Below are positions 60,757-64,000 of a stretch of 64,000 bases of DNA, piece by piece. Source of the stretch: Skeletonema tropicum (taxonomy: Eukaryota; Bacillariophyta; Thalassiosirophyceae; Thalassiosirales; Thalassiosiraceae); the NCBI GenBank assembly GCA_037178625.1, contig CM074143.1, positions 806,001 to 870,000 of the forward strand. Direction: 5' to 3'. Below the pieces are notes generated by a model, which made no database searches, was not told the DNA's origin, and was given only the letters and a program-made list of their open reading frames with translations. The position numbers and the translations under genes are program-made. Position 1 is the stretch's first letter. The number at the start of each line of letters is the position of its first letter.

Positions 60757-62944
60757 TGTCCAGACGCCAATTGTCGTCCCGGGACGAGATTTCGTCCCAG
60801 GACGACTAATTTAGCAATTTGTTAAGTAGCCATATTTCATGGCATTTGGGTGAACCCCAAAATATTTTACCTGGGACCATGCCCCCAATGCCTGTTCTAT
60901 CCATGGCGAGGGGTCACTTGGGCCCAGTTATTTGGGGTCCCTAAGAATTCCGGTTATTACCACACATATGCACCATTTTTATTTTCTTCTTCATCCTTCT
61001 TTTTTTCAAATGGACATCAGTTAGGAACAAGACCATGGCCGCCGTACCACCGCCTTTCCCACCCCCTACCACCCCCTCCTCCTGCGGCCACCGCTTCCAC
61101 GCAGCCGGCGAGGAAGAGAACCAAGAAGGGGGACCCAAGGGACGCTCCGGGTGCGATAGTTCATGCCCTTGCACAGTAAACATCCAGCCACGCACATGTA
61201 TGGGAGCGTAAATTATTGCAAGACGTACATTAGTGGCGTCGTTGTCAAGGCATTTGATAGCAGAAAAGAAAATGCAAGGAATGCACAATGGAGTCTCATT
61301 GTGCAATGGGATATTCCGGGTCAACCAAGAAAAGAATACACAACTCTACGACAACACACAAAACTCGGTCCTATCCCACATGGGGCAAATCCTACATCAT
61401 CCTTCACCTACGCAGACTCGCTCAATGTACGTGACAGCCAAGCCGTGCGGGGGTCGACCACCTACATGCCTGATGCGATGGGAGTTGCCCTCAATTCATC
61501 AGCTGCTACTTCTCAACAGGTTCAGTTGACAGGGGGCGGAAATTTAGGCAGCAATAATCATAGTACATCTGGAGTCTCAGCGGGCACGGGAGCAACCACC
61601 GGCCAAAATAATTCGGAAGAGAGGACAACGGGAGAGAATACAAACACTCTTTCTAATAGCAGCGATATATCCACCGCATCACCCATGGGACCGCTCCTAG
61701 CCGCCACAGCAAATGTTACCACAGTGTCTACAACCGCTCCCGATGGCGCCCCAGCAACTGCTAACACCTCACAACAACAGTCGCGACGTCGATCATCCAG
61801 CGGCCGTCAGCAACAACCACCACATGATCTTGTAAACAATCCAATTACAGTTGAGTATGAAAGTGGCACTAAGCACAAAGTTGTCGCGATGAGACCGAAT
61901 CCAGGTGGACGGAAATGGGTTGTAGCGGATAAAGATTGTGTCACAGGCGATATTACCAACGGGCCTCCTGTCATTAGTTGGTGTCAGAAAGGTCCTCTTG
62001 GCGAGAAAGTTTGCCCCGATAATCCACATTTCAATGGGGATACACGGAAGATGGGCCGGTTGGAAGCATTACTGCTCATGTGGCCGCCAAAGCATCTTGA
62101 GTTGGTTGTAGAGCTAACGAACAAAAATCTCACAGCAGCCAGAAAGCCGGAAATGACCAAGCAGGAGTTGTTAAAGTGGTTGGGATTGTGCCTCCTCATT
62201 ACAAGACTCGACTACTTCGGAAGTAGGCGTGATCTATGGGATAAGCCCAAGTCATATTCGAAGTATGTACCCGCTCCCGACTTCAAAAAGACAGGCATGT
62301 CACGTCATAGATTTGAGGAGATTTGGTCTAACATCCGATGGTCGAAGCAGCCAGAGACAAGACCTGATGGAATGAGTGATTCTGAGTGGCGATGGATGAT
62401 GATTGATGACTTTGTGGCGCATTTCAACAAATACAGGGCCGAATCATTCACACCTGGTGGTTCAAATTGCAACAGTATTGGTACTGCCTTCCGTGCAAAG
62501 GAAGGAAGTGCAATGGGTGGTTGGAGCACCTTGAATGGCACAAGCAGAATGATGCATAGATAGCAACTATATCATGCTTTTGATAGATAATACATAGTAG
62601 AGAATTACATTACATACCCAGCTTTGTTCCTACACGCAAGACCAGGCCGTAGCCCACCATAAAACACCCTACGGGTCGCCTACATATCATGTGCTGTCGG
62701 CATATCGATTTTGAACTTCAAAAATTCAATTTACCTACTACTTCACTACAGATAAAAGGTGGCATCGACACAATATGACACCATGATATTGCTGTGATAG
62801 ATGGTCCATACCAAGGTTGAAACGTCTACAACACCAGTTTTGTCATGTGCATCGGTGTGGATGAGTAGAAGCGGAAAACACGAAATGTCGTCCCAGGACG
62901 ACTTTCGGACGCGTCCTGGGACACGTGACATTGGCGTCTGGACA
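60757..62944. mobile_element. piggyBac-like transposon with CTAG target duplication
   Basis: A perfect 15 bp inverted repeat (tgtccagacgccaat at 60757-60771, its complement at 62930-62944) is flanked on both sides by ctag (60753-60756 and 62945-62948). Inside each end lie repeats of gtcctgggac / gtcccaggac, likely transposase-binding sites. The element is 2188 bp and encodes a DDE_Tnp_1_7-type protein (separate entry). The target is known exactly: the flanks continue the sequence of the coiled-coil gene copy, whose unbroken version at 54944-54947 has a single ctag. Confidence 0.88.
61163..62563 (+). pseudogene. PiggyBac-like transposase, N-terminal part only
   Basis: This is an open frame of 466 codons starting with ATG. 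A polar Ser/Thr/Asn-rich N-terminus and an Arg-rich patch (SRRRSSSGRQQQ) come first. The middle and C-terminal part resemble the beginning of the PGBD transposase domain (TKQELLKWLGLCLLITRLDYF, GMSRHRFEEIWSNIRW). The frame stops shortly after YRAESFTPGG, before the region where the catalytic DDD residues should lie. Upstream, a basic RKRTKKGDPRD segment in another frame (about 61105-61140) may be a lost N-terminal exon. The element therefore cannot be autonomous as it stands. Confidence 0.7.
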
Positions 62945-62948
62945 CTAG

Positions 62949-63409
62949 CACTCGCTTCGCTTCGATGTTGCGTTGATGGGCTTCAAGAGCCTTTTCTTTG
63001 TACGCCTCACTACGTCGCTGCTCTTTTGAAAGCTGTGCTCTCACTTCTTTGACGGCCTGTAAGTAAATGTGGTATTAGTAATGAGCAATGAGTAGTGAGA
63101 GTCAAAATATAAGCCACAAAGTGAAAGCTCAAGACAAATAATAAGCATTACCTCTCCAGCCTTCTTTTGTGCCTCTGAGGATTTGTCCTTCCAAATGCTG
63201 ACCTCCTTCTTTGCTTCAAGCACGCTGTCTGTAACAATCTGCATCCTCTGCTCCAACGCTTTGTTTTCCACTATCAATTCATCTACCTTGCGTTGGATCA
63301 TCACCTTTTCATTGTCAAGAAGTTGGCACTGCTCGTCTGCCTTCATCATGGCTCGCTCACATTTTTCAAGCTGCTTCGTCTGCTGCGATGTCTTGGCCCG
63401 CAGAGCCTC
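62949..63409 (-). pseudogene. Inverted partial copy of the coiled-coil gene (3' part)
   Basis: The minus strand here repeats about 54500-54943 of the coiled-coil gene, including intron 2, with scattered substitutions. The copy of the intron donor reads GTAATG instead of GTAAGG. The remaining last codons and the downstream 3' sequence lie on the other side of the piggyBac-like element at about 60718-60752. There the stop codon follows Asp instead of Glu. Similarity ends abruptly at about 63409 and the satellite starts about 60 bases later. The 5' part of the gene is absent, so it is a truncated pseudogene. Confidence 0.85.
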
Positions 63410-63469
63410 AAATTCATCCTCCGTATCATGTGCAGCGCATCAAACCGTTGTCAGCAATATGCACAAGAG

Positions 63470-64000
63470 CGAAAGTCGGCGGCGATAGTACAAAAGCGCA
63501 TGTTCACTGTTCAAACGGTCAGCGTTTGAAGAAGCTATGGTATGCTACAGCCTCATAGCTGATCAGATTTGTCCAGTGTGGGCTGTCCTTCCACCACTTT
63601 CTACCAAATCGTATCTATCGTCGTCAATACACGCACGAGCCGCTGCTAGTGGCCCATTATAGTCGGCGGTGGTAGGAGACAAACATTTTTGCACTGCTCA
63701 GAGAGTTGGTGTGCAAAGAGGCTATGCTACAGCCTCGTAGCTGATATGAGAGGTCCAGTGTGGACTGGTCAGCAGCACCACATTCTATCAAATCGTGTCT
63801 ATCGTCGTCAATACGAGCACGAGCCGCTGCTAGTGGCCCATTATAGTCGGCGGCGATAGTGACTTTCTCATTTGCACTGCTCAGACAGTTGGCGTTCGTA
63901 GAAGCTATGCTACAGCCTCATAGCTGATCTGGGAGGTCCAGTGTGGGCTGTCCGGTTGCACCACATTCTACCAAATCGTGTCTATCGTCGTCAATACACG
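63470..64000. repeat. Second block of the 184 bp satellite
   Basis: Three units of the same satellite as at 2440-6700, in the same orientation, run off the right edge. The marker caaatcgt-(a/g)-tctatcgtcg lies at about 63607, 63791 and 63974 (spacing 184 and 183). The units differ from the left block (for example gtcctggaggttgcacc-type variants and gcacgagccgctgc), so the blocks have been separate for some time. Confidence 0.92.

Noticed and set aside
60850..61179. Separate plus-strand gene before the piggyBac-like ORF
   Set aside because: It lies inside the transposon, is Pro-rich, and part of it resembles a lost N-terminal piece of the transposase rather than a host gene.

Overview
This window looks like nuclear DNA of a centric diatom (Thalassiosirales-like). 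Genes are interrupted by short GT-AG introns, mostly with GTAAGT or GTGAGT donors. Several precursors start with a signal peptide followed by a phenylalanine-centred plastid cleavage motif (AFAP, AFVAP, HAFQ), as in organisms with red-lineage complex plastids. The content also fits: a CYP97 carotenoid hydroxylase, a DUF3593/DUF2499 plastid protein, and a short protein resembling a hypothetical family I associate with diatoms. The genus is an inference.

Layout. Positions 1-2141 hold a truncated membrane-protein gene, one diatom-type hypothetical gene and one doubtful small membrane ORF. Positions 2440-6700 are a tandem satellite with a ~184 bp unit and a recently duplicated four-unit block. 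Positions 7347-33568 are a compact gene block: CYP97-type P450, sulfotransferase-like protein, DUF3593-DUF2499-DUF1279 fusion, TauD-like dioxygenase, Cys-rich F-box-like protein, MYST acetyltransferase with an MBD-like domain, BolA, MFS transporter, RING protein, NYC1/NOL-like reductase, DUF445 protein, CAX exchanger and a MAPR/cytochrome b5-like protein. Only a 5'-truncated retroelement interrupts it. Positions 33.6-38.2 kb are gene-poor: a MITE-like element with TIRs and an 8 bp target duplication, a 78 bp-arm inverted repeat, and a perfect 62 bp palindrome with tRNA-Ala-like sequence. Positions 38267-46746 carry a SulP-STAS-cNMP-EF-hand protein, the SUMO-activating subunit UBA2 and a disordered protein. 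Positions 46.7-51 kb hold a broken Crypton-like recombinase and a TIR element with TTAT target duplications. Positions 51447-60558 carry a SET protein, a coiled-coil protein, the BCKDH E2 subunit, TFIIH subunit Tfb4 and beta-tubulin. From 60.7 kb a piggyBac-like element with CTAG target duplications sits inside an inverted partial copy of the coiled-coil gene. That copy abuts a second block of the same 184 bp satellite.

Themes. At least four proteins look plastid-routed (P450, DUF fusion, TauD-like, MAPR), and the SDR may be too. A second group is nuclear regulation and maintenance (MYST, SET, UBA2, Tfb4). Many neighbours are divergent or tail-to-tail with tens to hundreds of bases between them, so shared promoters are likely. 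Exon structures were read by eye from splice sites and frame continuity. Family calls come from remembered motifs; no search was run.
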